Shown: positions 54,781-63,561 of the stretch, piece after piece | How positions within the stretch are numbered: position 1 is the stretch's first letter | Layout of the letters: the number at the start of each line of letters is the position of its first letter | Translations under genes and position numbers: made by a program | Origin: Arthrobacter sp. efr-133-TYG-118 | Lineage (GTDB): Bacteria; Actinomycetota; Actinomycetes; Actinomycetales; Micrococcaceae | DNA length: 64,000 nt | Assembly: GCF_030209755.1 (NCBI RefSeq) | Contig: NZ_JARVRH010000004.1 | Coordinates: 310,001 to 374,000 of the forward strand | Direction: 5' to 3' | Notes under the pieces: generated by a model | What the model was told of the DNA's origin: nothing | The model's input: only the letters and a program-made list of their open reading frames with translations | Database searches by the model: none

Positions 54781-56268
54781 GTGTTTTCGCAATTCATGAC
54801 ATGGGGCGACGTTAGAGAGATCCAACGCCAGCCGGGAGGCAAAGAGCCCCTTCCATTCCCGCACTTCCTTGAGTCGGAGGTCGTGGAGCTGGCCAAACAG
54901 AAGATTGACGACGAATTCTTCTTCGAGCTGTCCTCAGAGCTGATTGCTGAGGCTCGACGGCAACGCTGGCCCCGAGTACCGCGGGAGGGAGAGTCAGTTC
55001 GGCACGAGGTAACGTCAAGCGCGGATGGAGCGGTGCTACTGCTGCTCCTCTGTGTGGACGAGGAGAAGTACTACTACCGAGCTAACGGCGAATGGATTTA
55101 CGTCGGCCCTGGAGACGACGTGCCCGGGTTCTTCGACGAAAACATCTATGAAGTGCTTCCATCATTCGTGCCCATTTTCGATGCTCAATCCCTGGCCGAT
55201 CCCGATCTGACTTTGCCGGCAATCGGATCATATGTGCCGAATCTCCACGAACATTACCTCGCAAAAGGAAGCCTCGGCTACTTCTCATACATCCATGCCC
55301 CAGACGGCGCCTATCTCCTTGTGACCACTTATGCGCCGCAGGGTCAACTTCACCCTGAGACCACGCTCTTCTTGATCACCAACAAGTTGTCGTTGCGCCG
55401 TCAGTCTGGCGCCTGGCACGAGGTGGACGATGATCAAATCGTCGGTGACAACGGAGAATTTGTCGGTTCGCTCATATCGCCTCTTCTCGAGAGCTTAGCC
55501 GTCTCTTGGTGGGACTCTCACGACGCATCTCCACAGTTCAAGGAAGCCTTGGCCTATTGCGCGGCTTTCCCAACGTTTCGATTTGAAGTCGATGTCAGAG
55601 GCCGAGTGAGCAATTTGCTCCTCGAGACAGAGAACGGGACCTGGGAGATCGAAGAGTCTTTTTGGAAGCAACGGCAACGCACACCGCCCGACGATATCGA
55701 GAAGCAACTGGGCCCCAGGTCCTTAGTTAGCCCAAGTTTGGCACCCGAAGCACGTGATTGCATCCTGAACTTGCGCGCGGGTACGACGCCGAAGTATCCG
55801 GCCTCCTGCGCTACCTCATTCTTGGAGGCCCCATCGTTTGCACAATTCGTGTGTCGCGATCAGCGAGTCTTAGCCTTGATCGTCGCTTCGGGCGACGTTG
55901 TATGGGAACGGGAACGCGGTCAGTGGTCTACCGCAGACAACGCTAGGGCGTCGATTTTGTCCCGACTCCCCGATCGCATAGATGTTGAGCCGGATCGGCT
56001 CCCAGAAGTCGTCGCTTGGTGGGACGCTCATTCGGATATATATCCGGACGTGGATCTTATTCCTGAAAATCATGGCTTTCGCAGCGTCGTTCGTTCCCAA
56101 ACCGGACGGGACGAAGAAGGCCGGGCTAGAGTTGTGAACATCTCCGTTGTTGACGGAAAACGTGAATGGTTAATGCGCGGTGGAAGATGGACCGTCGGAC
56201 CTTTGGCCGAGGAATTCGATGAACCCGACATTGACGAAAGGCTTCCGGATTGGTTCTACAACCCATAA
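54781..56268 (+). CDS. Protein of unknown function with repeated strand-GxW units
   Basis: The product of about 495 residues is acidic, with no signal peptide or membrane helix, so it is probably cytoplasmic. Short beta strands are followed by a glycine-x-tryptophan motif at intervals: YYRANGEWIYVG, RRQSGAWHEV, LETENGTWEIEE, WERERGQWSTADN and LMRGGRWTVG. Two SWWDSHD/AWWDAHS segments, about 180 residues apart, also repeat. This suggests a multi-blade or tandem-domain protein. GTG at 54781 is chosen because CGGAG lies five bases upstream; GTG 54775 and ATG 54799 are alternatives. It is divergent from the defence operon. No family was recognised. Confidence 0.65.
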   Translation: MFSQFMTWGDVREIQRQPGGKEPLPFPHFLESEVVELAKQKIDDEFFFELSSELIAEARRQRWPRVPREGESVRHEVTSSADGAVLLLLLCVDEEKYYYRANGEWIYVGPGDDVPGFFDENIYEVLPSFVPIFDAQSLADPDLTLPAIGSYVPNLHEHYLAKGSLGYFSYIHAPDGAYLLVTTYAPQGQLHPETTLFLITNKLSLRRQSGAWHEVDDDQIVGDNGEFVGSLISPLLESLAVSWWDSHDASPQFKEALAYCAAFPTFRFEVDVRGRVSNLLLETENGTWEIEESFWKQRQRTPPDDIEKQLGPRSLVSPSLAPEARDCILNLRAGTTPKYPASCATSFLEAPSFAQFVCRDQRVLALIVASGDVVWERERGQWSTADNARASILSRLPDRIDVEPDRLPEVVAWWDAHSDIYPDVDLIPENHGFRSVVRSQTGRDEEGRARVVNISVVDGKREWLMRGGRWTVGPLAEEFDEPDIDERLPDWFYNP

Positions 56269-56956
56269 GGACGCACGCCCTCAGGCGGTCAGGCAAAGGC
56301 ACTCAGGGGCTTCGATTAAGGTCGTGCCCGGTTCGAGCCGGCTCTCCTGCGTGGAATTCTCGCCAGAACTCTTCGGTGGCCCCCGTTCGTAGAAGTCAAG
56401 ATGCACAGGGTGGCGCTCCTTGGTGGTGAGGAGTGCGATTTAGCCGAATTCTACGGCCACGTGCCGGGGTTCAAAGGGCTGGAACGATCCGTTGTAGTCC
56501 TTTGCGTCAACGGTTTCAAAAGACATGGGCCGGGCGGCCGGGAGCTGAAGCTTGCGTTAGCGCGGGCGGAGAGCTGGACGCCAACGTTCTAGGCCGATCC
56601 ATCACCAGCGTAGAGAGTTCCCGCCAGAACGTCGCGTGCCACATCCCACCTCTGTAGCATCCCAAACGGTCCCCGTCAGACCAGTTCGGCACTCATATGC
56701 GCTCCACGAACCAGCCTTCACTTGGGCGAGAATTTCGAGGAAGGCGAGCCTTCCGTCGGCCGGCCCTCCGTACGGTTCAAACTCGCTCGTTCAGGACACC
56801 TCTATCGATCACTGAGGCAAAAGGCAGTGCACCAACCCGTCCAAGCTCTCCTCGGTTGGATTTGCTCCCTGAGTTCCAAAGCAAAGTGGAGGTCGACTAC
56901 CTACGTAGGCGATACTTACTGACGAGATAGTAGATAAGTCATCATCCGGGGGACCT
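56269..56956. other. About 690 bases without a supported gene
   Basis: Several open frames exist but none has a ribosome binding site and protein-like composition together. At 56318-56350 a GGTTCGAG...CTCCTGC segment looks faintly like the T-arm and acceptor of a tRNA, but it has no 5' half. The region may include decayed DNA at the edge of the island. Confidence 0.4.
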
Positions 56957-58126
56957 GTGGAACTTGAAGAAAACGCCGTCGTTGTTCCGCTCGTTCCGTT
57001 AGAAGCGGAGCCAAGCACCGAGATGATGCTCCGAATGCTGCTGAATCGAGAGGCGCTCGTCATCAGCCGCATCGCAAGCCCTGCGAAAGGCACTCCGACG
57101 GGGATGGTCGCGCAAACCTCGGGAGCGTTTGCGAAAGCAATCAGTCAATCGTTTGGACAAGCCAGCCGCGCCGCGTCGACCGAAGGTCTATACCGAGTTA
57201 TCCTGCCAACCGGATCGGTGGCACGAGATCTCGTCCCTGCCGTTGGTGGTGGGTTTCGGGGAATCGCTCGCGCGTCCGGGTCAACAAAGATCGCTGCACA
57301 CGTACGGCTCATACCGGCAACGGCGGCAGGTACTGGTGCCGCCGTTGCCGCTGGGCCGCTCATTGCGACCGTGGGTCTTGCCGTTGCGGGAGAGATGCTG
57401 GCGCAGCATCAGATGCACAAGAAGCTAGACGCGATCAAAAACGCCGTGGCCGGGATCCAGATCCGTATGGATGAGCAAGAGCGTTCGATCTTGACAACTG
57501 CAGAGCAACAAGCACGAAAGGTTGCCGGGTATCTGTTGGATCAGGCGCAGATACCCTCCATTTCGTCTGCTGCTCATGCATTTGGCGATCTCGACACCCT
57601 GACGAATACATACATTAATCGCCTCGATCGTTGGCTGGATATCGCCGACAAACACCAGGGCTCGGACCGTGTATACGCGCCGGATCTTATGAAGGCGCTT
57701 GTCGACAAACGGGACAACCAGGCGCGTGAATTCGAGCAGATGGTGGCTCAGACTTATCAAGCACTTGCGCTCCGGGCACGAGTGGTCGTACTTGAGAAAA
57801 TCGCAGCTGAGTTCTCGAATGGGGATCGCTCGCTTCCTCATGTCGAGAACGTCCTTCGTGGCGAGCTTTCGGCACTCGCGGACCGACAGTCCCAGCTTGT
57901 GGGTCTGCTTGATGACCTCAATGTATTGCAGATCGATTCGAGCAAGGCGCCAATTGCGTTCGCAGGTAAGGGCACTATCGGGGCTCGCACCAGCTTCGGC
58001 CGTCTCGCGCGCGCACTTCATGCGACTCCGGACAGCTTGCCCCTTTTGACAGAGTCTGATCAAACTGTCCTCGAGCTCGCTCCTATGGCAGAAGGATTGG
58101 CCTTCGTCGCGCCGACCGAGACGTAG
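56957..58126 (+). CDS. Protein of unknown function with hydrophobic segment and coiled coil
   Basis: The 389-residue product has an N-terminal part (1-110) rich in Ser/Ala/Gly, then an Ala/Gly-rich hydrophobic stretch (about 114-142, TAAGTGAAVAAGPLIATVGLAVAGEML) that may insert in a membrane. It continues directly into a coiled coil (about 143-180, HQMHKKLDAIKNAVAGIQIRMDEQERSIL), and the remaining 200 residues are mostly helical. The start is GTG with GGGGGA upstream. A membrane-inserting segment plus coiled coil next to defence genes could fit an effector, but nothing in the sequence proves it. No family was recognised. Confidence 0.65.
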   Translation: MELEENAVVVPLVPLEAEPSTEMMLRMLLNREALVISRIASPAKGTPTGMVAQTSGAFAKAISQSFGQASRAASTEGLYRVILPTGSVARDLVPAVGGGFRGIARASGSTKIAAHVRLIPATAAGTGAAVAAGPLIATVGLAVAGEMLAQHQMHKKLDAIKNAVAGIQIRMDEQERSILTTAEQQARKVAGYLLDQAQIPSISSAAHAFGDLDTLTNTYINRLDRWLDIADKHQGSDRVYAPDLMKALVDKRDNQAREFEQMVAQTYQALALRARVVVLEKIAAEFSNGDRSLPHVENVLRGELSALADRQSQLVGLLDDLNVLQIDSSKAPIAFAGKGTIGARTSFGRLARALHATPDSLPLLTESDQTVLELAPMAEGLAFVAPTET

Positions 58127-58157
58127 TAGCAACTCCTGGCCTGCCGAGCCACATCAA

Positions 58158-58400
58158 CTAGCGATGCTGGCAGTCGCCACTTTGGCAGGCCCACTTGGGA
58201 GTGCCGATCTCAACTTTGCCCGTAACGGAATAGATCCTCGGCTGAGAATCTATGCAATAGCCGGCAAAATCGGTTTTCGGGAACTCAGCCCGGTCTTCAG
58301 GCATCACCTCGCCGTGCATGATCGGCCAGGACCCGTGCCCCCAAACGGTGCACTCTCGGACGCTTGCCCTCTTCTTTGCCGGCTTCGGCTGGTTAGTCAT
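58158..58400 (-). CDS. Possible small cysteine-containing protein
   Basis: The 80-residue reading frame begins with a basic stretch (PKPAKKRAS) and has four cysteines, the last two as CQSGDC near the end. Its composition is protein-like, but there is no clear ribosome binding site before the ATG. It may be a real small protein or chance. Confidence 0.35.
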   Translation of the reverse strand: MTNQPKPAKKRASVRECTVWGHGSWPIMHGEVMPEDRAEFPKTDFAGYCIDSQPRIYSVTGKVEIGTPKWACQSGDCQHR

Positions 58401-58497
58401 GGGGGAAACCTAAGCCATCACCCTGACATTCACCGCGATGACAAAAAGTCGATTCACTTTTAAATTTTGTAACTGAGCCAATGCCTATCATCCACCC

Positions 58498-58640
58498 GGT
58501 TGTCCCCCTCCCCGAACGTGCCTACGTGGCCGTCATCGCCCTCCTCCGAGCACCGTCCTACCGTCCAGCACGTTCTGCCATGGCTCCTTCGTCGGTGCCA
58601 ACGGCAGGCCCGAATACGAGCGCTCGCCTGCCCGCTCAGA
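58498..58640 (+). pseudogene. Remnant of an aldo/keto reductase gene with its upstream region
   Basis: Positions 58498-58581 align with 59774-59861, the DNA just upstream of the intact aldo/keto reductase gene, including CACGTTCTGCCA exactly. Immediately after, 58582-58630 aligns with codons about 88-104 of that gene (60138-60190), around NGRPEY. The start codon and the first 87 codons are missing, and nothing after about 58640 matches. It is what is left of a second reductase gene after deletions. Confidence 0.65.
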
Positions 58641-58643
58641 CCT

Positions 58644-59579
58644 TTACCCCGCCACCGCTTCTTTCCCCAGCACCACGTTCACCGGCGCCTCGCCAGCCAG
58701 CAGCAAGGAAATCTGCTTCTGGATCAACCGAACCATCCGGGGGAACATCGCCGAGCTTGCCCCGCCCACGTGGGGCGTGATTAGCACATCAGGGGCCGTC
58801 CATAAAGGATGGTCGGCCGGCAACGGCTCCGGGTCGGTCACATCCACGGCAGCACGTAACCGTCCCGAAGACGTTTCCCGCAGCAACGCTTCCGTATCCA
58901 CCACGGGACCCCGGGCCACGTTCACCAACAGCGCTCCGTCCGGCATAGCCGCCAGGAAGCGAGCATCCACCAGCCCACGGGTTTGCTCGGACAGCGGTAC
59001 GCTGACCACCACGATCTCGTTCAGCGGCAATTGTTCGTACAGTGAGTCGATGCCGTAGATCCGGCCATGTTCATCGTCCCGTTCGCGGCTTGCCATCCGC
59101 ATCACCAGCGCTTCGAACGGCAGCAGCCTGGCTCCAATGGCCTTCCCGACTCCCCCGTAGCCAACCAGGAGAACGCGGCGGTCCGCCAAGCTGGGGCGCT
59201 GACCGTTGGCCCAGGTGCCGGACGCCTGGTTCCGCACAAAGTCCGGAATCCCACGCTGGCTGGCGATCATCATTCCCAAGGCGAGTTCCGCCGTCGACGT
59301 CTCATGGACTCCTGCCGCGTTCGCGAAAGCGCAACCCGACGGCAAGACGGCAGCGACGCCGTCGTACCCTATCGACTGGCTCTGCACCAACCGGACCGTC
59401 AAGCCATCCAGCGCCGCAAGCGCGTCCGGCCGGCCCATGTAGGGCGGCACCAGCAGGTCGAAGCCGTCCGCCGGCGCTGGGCCAGTCAGGTCCCACACCA
59501 CGAACTCGACGTCGGCGGAAGGTTCCATGGCGTCCAGGAGTTTCTGATCGGGCAGACACACCCGCAGTCGGGCCGTCAT
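58644..59579 (-). CDS. D-2-hydroxyacid dehydrogenase
   Basis: The 311-residue enzyme belongs to the NAD(P)-dependent 2-hydroxyacid dehydrogenases, which interconvert 2-keto and D-2-hydroxy acids in the cytoplasm. The NAD-binding motif GYGGVGKAIG is near residue 143. The catalytic residues are the Arg in NVARGPVVD, the Glu in DPEPLP and the His in TPHVGG. Its length is normal for the family. The substrate is not readable. The gene stands alone between the reductase remnant and the intact aldo/keto reductase, which runs the other way. Confidence 0.87.
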   Translation of the reverse strand: MTARLRVCLPDQKLLDAMEPSADVEFVVWDLTGPAPADGFDLLVPPYMGRPDALAALDGLTVRLVQSQSIGYDGVAAVLPSGCAFANAAGVHETSTAELALGMMIASQRGIPDFVRNQASGTWANGQRPSLADRRVLLVGYGGVGKAIGARLLPFEALVMRMASRERDDEHGRIYGIDSLYEQLPLNEIVVVSVPLSEQTRGLVDARFLAAMPDGALLVNVARGPVVDTEALLRETSSGRLRAAVDVTDPEPLPADHPLWTAPDVLITPHVGGASSAMFPRMVRLIQKQISLLLAGEAPVNVVLGKEAVAG

Positions 59580-59877
59580 TGCGCCACCATCAGATTGACG
59601 TTCGCAGCACGCAGCGCGGTTTCGCTCATTTCCCTTTTCCTGATTCCCTTGGCGGTTGATTTAGCCGGACGGCAAGTCGTGTTCCAACACCAATTTACTT
59701 TCCGCCGGGGTCCGGCGGCCCGTTCCGATCCGTGGAAGCGCCGCGTCATCGCCGCCATTTGAACTCGGACCAACGTTGTCCCCCCTCCCCCAACCTGCCT
59801 ATAGTGGCCCTACCCGCACCCCTCCCTGAGCGCCGTCCTGCCGTCGAGCACGTTCTGCCACCTACAGGAGAGAACCC

Positions 59878-60852
59878 ATGGAAAACCGCACGCTTGGTTC
59901 ATTGACCGTTTCTACCCTCGGCCTCGGCTGCATGGGCATGAGTGAGTTCTACGGCGAGGGGGACGACCGCGAATCCCTTGCCACCATCAACGCCTTCCTC
60001 GACGCCGGCGGCAGCCTGTTGGACACTGCCGACATGTACGGGCCCTTCACGAACGAAAGACTCGTGGGCAAGGCCATCGCCGGCCGCCGTGCCGACGTCG
60101 TGCTGGCCACGAAGTTTGGAAACGAACGCCGCGAGGACGGATCCTTCCTGGGTGTCAACGGCCGGCCCGAATACGTCCGGTCGGCCTGCGACGCTAGCCT
60201 GCAACGCCTCGGCGTCGACCACATAGACCTGTACTATCAGCACCGCGTGGACAAGACCGTCCCCATCGAGGACACGGTTGGCGCCATGGCCGAACTGGTC
60301 CAGGCTGGAAAAGTCCGGCACCTGGGACTCTCCGAGGCCGCACCGGACACCATCCGCCGCGCCCATGCGGTACATCCCATCACCGCATTGCAGACCGAGT
60401 ACTCCCTCTGGGAACGGGAGCCGGAAGCGAAGGTCTTTCCCGTCCTGGCAGAGCTGGGCATCGGGTTCGTTCCCTACAGCCCGCTCGGCCGCGGCTTCCT
60501 GACCGGGCAGATCCGCAGCGAGGCCGACTTCGCGGAGAACGACTTCCGCCGCCACTCCCCTAGGTTCCAAGGCGACAACTTCAAGCGCAACCTGGAACTC
60601 GTGGACCGGGTGAAGGAACTCGCCGATCAGAAGCAATGCACCCCGGGGCAGCTGGCCCTCGCATGGCTGCTGGCACAGGGCGAGCACATCGTCCCGATCC
60701 CCGGCACCAAGAAGCGCGAACGCCTGGCCGAGAACCTGGGGGCCACCGCCGTCGTACTCTCCGAAGATGATCTGAAGCGCCTCGACGAACTGGCCCCGGC
60801 AGGGTCCACGGCCGGAGCGCGCTACCCCAACATGGCCAGCATCGACACCTAG
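59878..60852 (+). CDS. Aldo/keto reductase
   Basis: The 324-residue product is a (beta/alpha)8 NADPH-dependent reductase. It shows [12 protein letters not shown] near the N-terminus, the catalytic set Asp49-Tyr54 (LLDTADMYG), Lys near 80 (ATKFG) and His near 120 (YYQHRVD), and the cofactor segment [16 protein letters not shown]. It resembles the AKR13/YakC-like branch, which reduces aldehydes and ketones. GGAGAG sits a few bases before the ATG. Its upstream segment (59774-59861) is repeated at 58498-58581. Confidence 0.9.
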   Translation: MENRTLGSLTVSTLGLGCMGMSEFYGEGDDRESLATINAFLDAGGSLLDTADMYGPFTNERLVGKAIAGRRADVVLATKFGNERREDGSFLGVNGRPEYVRSACDASLQRLGVDHIDLYYQHRVDKTVPIEDTVGAMAELVQAGKVRHLGLSEAAPDTIRRAHAVHPITALQTEYSLWEREPEAKVFPVLAELGIGFVPYSPLGRGFLTGQIRSEADFAENDFRRHSPRFQGDNFKRNLELVDRVKELADQKQCTPGQLALAWLLAQGEHIVPIPGTKKRERLAENLGATAVVLSEDDLKRLDELAPAGSTAGARYPNMASIDT

Positions 60853-60874
60853 GTCCAAGCGTCACCGCCAAGGG

Positions 60875-60903
60875 TTGACCTTGAGAGCATTGTGGCCTAG
60901 CTT
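60875..60903 (+). promoter_or_regulatory. Predicted sigma70-type promoter
   Basis: TTGACC at 60875-60880 and TAGCTT at 60898-60903 are separated by 17 bases. They lie about 55 bases before the leader ORF at 60957 and would drive it and the gene at 61001. Confidence 0.45.
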
Positions 60904-60956
60904 AAACAGACCGCTCGTCCGGTTTTGGAATGCCCGCCTTCCCGATGGAGATGAAC

Positions 60957-61004
60957 ATGCGCCTCGTAAGGAAATCGTTTCTGTTCCTCGCGGTGGTCCC
61001 ATGA
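60957..61004 (+). CDS. 15-residue leader ORF coupled to the next gene
   Basis: The ATG at 60957 has GGAG six bases upstream and encodes MRLVRKSFLFLAVVP before a TGA. That stop overlaps the next gene's ATG as ATGA. The peptide looks like the beginning of a signal peptide. It may be a translated leader that couples expression, or the cut-off 5' end of a gene after a frameshift. Confidence 0.35.
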   Translation: MRLVRKSFLFLAVVP

Positions 61005-61351
61005 CAAGCCATGAAAGCAGAGCTGGCGACAGGACCACCTTCGGGCCTCTTCAACTACAGAGCATCTGGCATGAGCATGAGCTCAGAAACTTCGACCTCA
61101 TGGTCATAATGCAAGTTTCCGGGTGCGAGCACATTGCGGAGCGAGTGATCAGCGGTGAGTCGGTGTCCGCGGAGGATAAGTCGGTACTCGTAATAGCGAA
61201 CGAATTGGCGGAACAAAAAGGCTATCTTCCCCTGTTTGACGTGACCCATGACAACGCACGTATCTCGGAGAATGCAGGACCGGAGCTGGAAAAGTTCTTC
61301 AGGTCCGAGGAATGGCAAACGAGGGATCGAAGCAGTACGCGGCAGCTCTGA
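61001..61351 (+). CDS. Small protein of unknown function (116 aa)
   Basis: The product begins MTSHESRAGDRTTFGPLQLQ and has strands and helices of a small cytoplasmic domain (LMVIMQVSGCEHIAERVISG and SVLVIANELAEQKGYL), with one internal cysteine and no membrane segment. The start is chosen because it overlaps the leader ORF stop. The frame stays open upstream to 60875, but there the sequence is promoter-like. A strong hairpin follows at 61433. I do not recognise a family. Confidence 0.5.
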   Translation: MTSHESRAGDRTTFGPLQLQSIWHEHELRNFDLMVIMQVSGCEHIAERVISGESVSAEDKSVLVIANELAEQKGYLPLFDVTHDNARISENAGPELEKFFRSEEWQTRDRSSTRQL

Positions 61352-61427
61352 CGCCCCGGACGTAGCTCGACGGGGGCGCCACCGCCGTCGCACTTTTCCG
61401 AAGCGTCCCCCAAAGCAGCCACAACCA

Positions 61428-61470
61428 AAACAATCGGCCTGCGTGGATTACCACGCAGGCCGATCGTTTT
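61428..61470. terminator. Bidirectional rho-independent terminator
   Basis: ATCGGCCTGCGTGG at 61433-61446 pairs perfectly with CCACGCAGGCCGAT at 61451-61464 around ATTA. AAAAC precedes and CGTTTT follows, so a U-run forms on transcripts from either side. It lies between the converging gene at 61001-61351 and the ABC operon ending at 61496. Confidence 0.85.
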
Positions 61471-61495
61471 GGGGGCTAGCTATAGAGGGAAGAAA

Positions 61496-62602
61496 TTAGC
61501 CGTCGTTGCCAGCGGGGGTGGTGGCGGCGGTGTAGCCCTCGAGCTTGAGAGCGGCCTGGGCGTACTTCTGGGTGAACGTGTCAGCGATGTTGACCTTGGA
61601 GGTGTCAACGCCGATGGTCTTCTCCTCGTCGAAGATCGTCTTGGGGCCACCTGCAGGCATGATGCCGTCCGGGAGGAACTGGCCCTTGTCCTGGTTCAGA
61701 GCCGAGACGTACTGGTCCTTGGAGATGGTGCTGTTCTGGACGTAGGACTGGGGCAGCTTATCGGCGATCTCCTGGGCGGAGTGTGTGCTGATCCAGTGCA
61801 TCGTGTCCACAAGGGCGTTGACGACCTTCTGGGCTGCGTCCTCGTGGGTCTTGACCCAGTCCGACTGGGCAAGAAGGCCAGCCGACGGCAGGGTGCCGCC
61901 AAGCGATGCCTTGGCTCCGTCAGCAGTGGCGAGGTCGATCGCAGGAACGGCGAGGTTCTTGTTCTCAAGGGCGCCCACGGTTGGCTGGGTGGTCATGACA
62001 CAGTCAGCGGACCCGCGCTGGATAGCCGCGATTGCGGTTGCCCCGGCGCCGACGGCGATCGTGTGGTAGTCGGTCTTGGCGAGGCCTGCCTTCGCAGCGA
62101 CGAACTGGGTGAGCTCATCGGTTCCCGATCCGAGGTCGGTGACGCCGACGGTCTTGCCCTTGAGGTCAGCGCCCGTTTTCACGTTCGCCTTGGGGCTGCA
62201 CATGATGCGTTCTCCCGGGGCGCCCGAAAGCTGCACGAGGTTGATGACGTTCTTGCCCTTGGACTGGAAGTCGACGGTGTGGACATACCACGCACCGGCC
62301 ATGTCAACTTGCCCGGATGCCATGGCGTCTTCGGCGCCCACGCCACCCTGGGACTCGGTGGAAAGCTCCATCTTGACGCCGTACTTCTGGTAGAAGCCGA
62401 GCTGCTCTGCGAGCTGGTACGGCAGGTAGATCTGCTTGTCGATACCGCCGACCATAAGCTTTACGGTGGGCATCGAGGCGGTGTCCGCGGCAGCGCTGCC
62501 GCTTGCCGTGCCGTTGCTGCTTGCAGTGCTGGTGCCGCAGGCCGCGAGGCTCAGGGCGATCACTCCGGCAGCGCCGACGGCGTAGATCTTGTTCTTCATC
62601 AT
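61496..62602 (-). CDS. ABC transporter substrate-binding lipoprotein (NitT/TauT type)
   Basis: The product of about 368 residues has a lipoprotein signal (MMKNKIYAVGAAGVIALSLAACGTS) with lipobox LAAC, so it is anchored outside the membrane at Cys. The mature part follows the NMT1/THI5/SsuA layout, with LPYQLAEQLGFYQKYGVKME, an ASGQVDMAG segment, ADLKGKTVGVTDLGSGTD and a helical C-terminus. Such proteins bind nitrate, sulfonates, taurine or pyrimidine-like solutes; which one is not readable. I start it at 62602, since the frame continues upstream without a signal peptide. It is the last gene of the transporter operon, 68 bases after the permease. Confidence 0.9.
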   Translation of the reverse strand: MMKNKIYAVGAAGVIALSLAACGTSTASSNGTASGSAAADTASMPTVKLMVGGIDKQIYLPYQLAEQLGFYQKYGVKMELSTESQGGVGAEDAMASGQVDMAGAWYVHTVDFQSKGKNVINLVQLSGAPGERIMCSPKANVKTGADLKGKTVGVTDLGSGTDELTQFVAAKAGLAKTDYHTIAVGAGATAIAAIQRGSADCVMTTQPTVGALENKNLAVPAIDLATADGAKASLGGTLPSAGLLAQSDWVKTHEDAAQKVVNALVDTMHWISTHSAQEIADKLPQSYVQNSTISKDQYVSALNQDKGQFLPDGIMPAGGPKTIFDEEKTIGVDTSKVNIADTFTQKYAQAALKLEGYTAATTPAGNDG

Positions 62603-62670
62603 GGTTGTGCTTTTCCTTCTATTGTGAGGATTCGAGCGTTGGGTAAGTGTGGATCGAGGGACGGCGGGCG

Positions 62671-63561
62671 TCAGATCGCCTGGGCTTCGGAACGGTTTGG
62701 TGGCCGCCATTTGAGCAGCTTGTGTTCGAGCAAGGTGATGAGGGCTTCGGCGCCGAGCGTGATGACGGAGATGATCACCATGCAGGCGAAGACCGTGTTG
62801 GGATCGAAGGTTCCCTGTGCCTGGCTGATGATCAAGCCGATTCCCTGCTGTGCGCCGAGCACTTCAGCGACAAGTGCGCCGATGATTGCGAAGCCGAACG
62901 CCGTGTGCAGGCTCGCGATGATCCAGGTCATTGCCGAGGGAATGGTCACGTGGATCGCTACCTGAAGCGGAGATGCACCCAAGACGCGCACGTTTCCGAC
63001 CAGGTTCTGGTCCACTTCACGGACGCCTTGGAAGGCGTTGAAGAAGACGACGAAGAAGACCAGGACTGCTGCGAGCAGCACCTTCGGGAAGGTGCCCAGG
63101 CCGAACGCGACGATGAAGATCGATCCCAGCACGATTCTTGGAATCGAGTTCACGATCCGGATGTACGGTCCGACGACGGCCGAGAGGTACTTGTTCGAGC
63201 CTAGGAGCAGGCCCAGGACGACACCTACAAGCGTTCCGAGCGCGAAGCCCATGAACGCTTCCTGCATGGTGACCCCGAGGTTCTCCCAGATGGTGCCGAA
63301 TGCCGTGCCCTCGGTGAAGAGCTTGACCAGGCTGTTCCAGATTTCGGTCGGCTGGCCGAAGAAGAACTTGTCCACCCAGCCCTCCGTCGTGAACCACTGC
63401 CAGCCACCGATCACGATGACCGCGAGGATGGCACGGCCGCCCCAGACCGAGATGGTGCGGCGGTTCATGGAACGCCGGGCCGAAGCCTTAAGCTCACTCG
63501 CTTGCGCTTGCGCTTGCGTTTGCTCTTGCACGGGAGCACCTCTACTGATTGTGGTTGTCAT
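62671..63561 (-). CDS. ABC transporter permease (NitT/TauT type)
   Basis: The 296-residue product has about six transmembrane helices from residue 37 on, and the EAA-type cytoplasmic loop (NVRVLGASPLQVAIHVTIPSA, with the conserved Gly) that touches the ATPase. It fits the BPD-transporter family of nitrate/sulfonate/taurine systems. The N-terminal tail has an unusual QEQTQAQAQASE run encoded by a short hexamer repeat (63505-63530). Its ATG overlaps the ATPase stop by four bases. Confidence 0.9.
   Translation of the reverse strand: MTTTISRGAPVQEQTQAQAQASELKASARRSMNRRTISVWGGRAILAVIVIGGWQWFTTEGWVDKFFFGQPTEIWNSLVKLFTEGTAFGTIWENLGVTMQEAFMGFALGTLVGVVLGLLLGSNKYLSAVVGPYIRIVNSIPRIVLGSIFIVAFGLGTFPKVLLAAVLVFFVVFFNAFQGVREVDQNLVGNVRVLGASPLQVAIHVTIPSAMTWIIASLHTAFGFAIIGALVAEVLGAQQGIGLIISQAQGTFDPNTVFACMVIISVITLGAEALITLLEHKLLKWRPPNRSEAQAI

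Noticed and set aside
56318..56350. tRNA-like T-arm and acceptor half
   Set aside because: GGTTCGAG flanked by partial complements and a CTCCTGC end recall a tRNA 3' end that could be an attachment site. There is no matching 5' acceptor, anticodon arm or integrase, and the stem pairs are imperfect.
63505..63530. Hexamer repeat as a possible CRISPR-like or phase-variable array
   Set aside because: The repeat lies in frame inside the permease N-terminal tail and encodes Gln-Ala pairs. It has no spacers, and units of six bases would not shift the frame.
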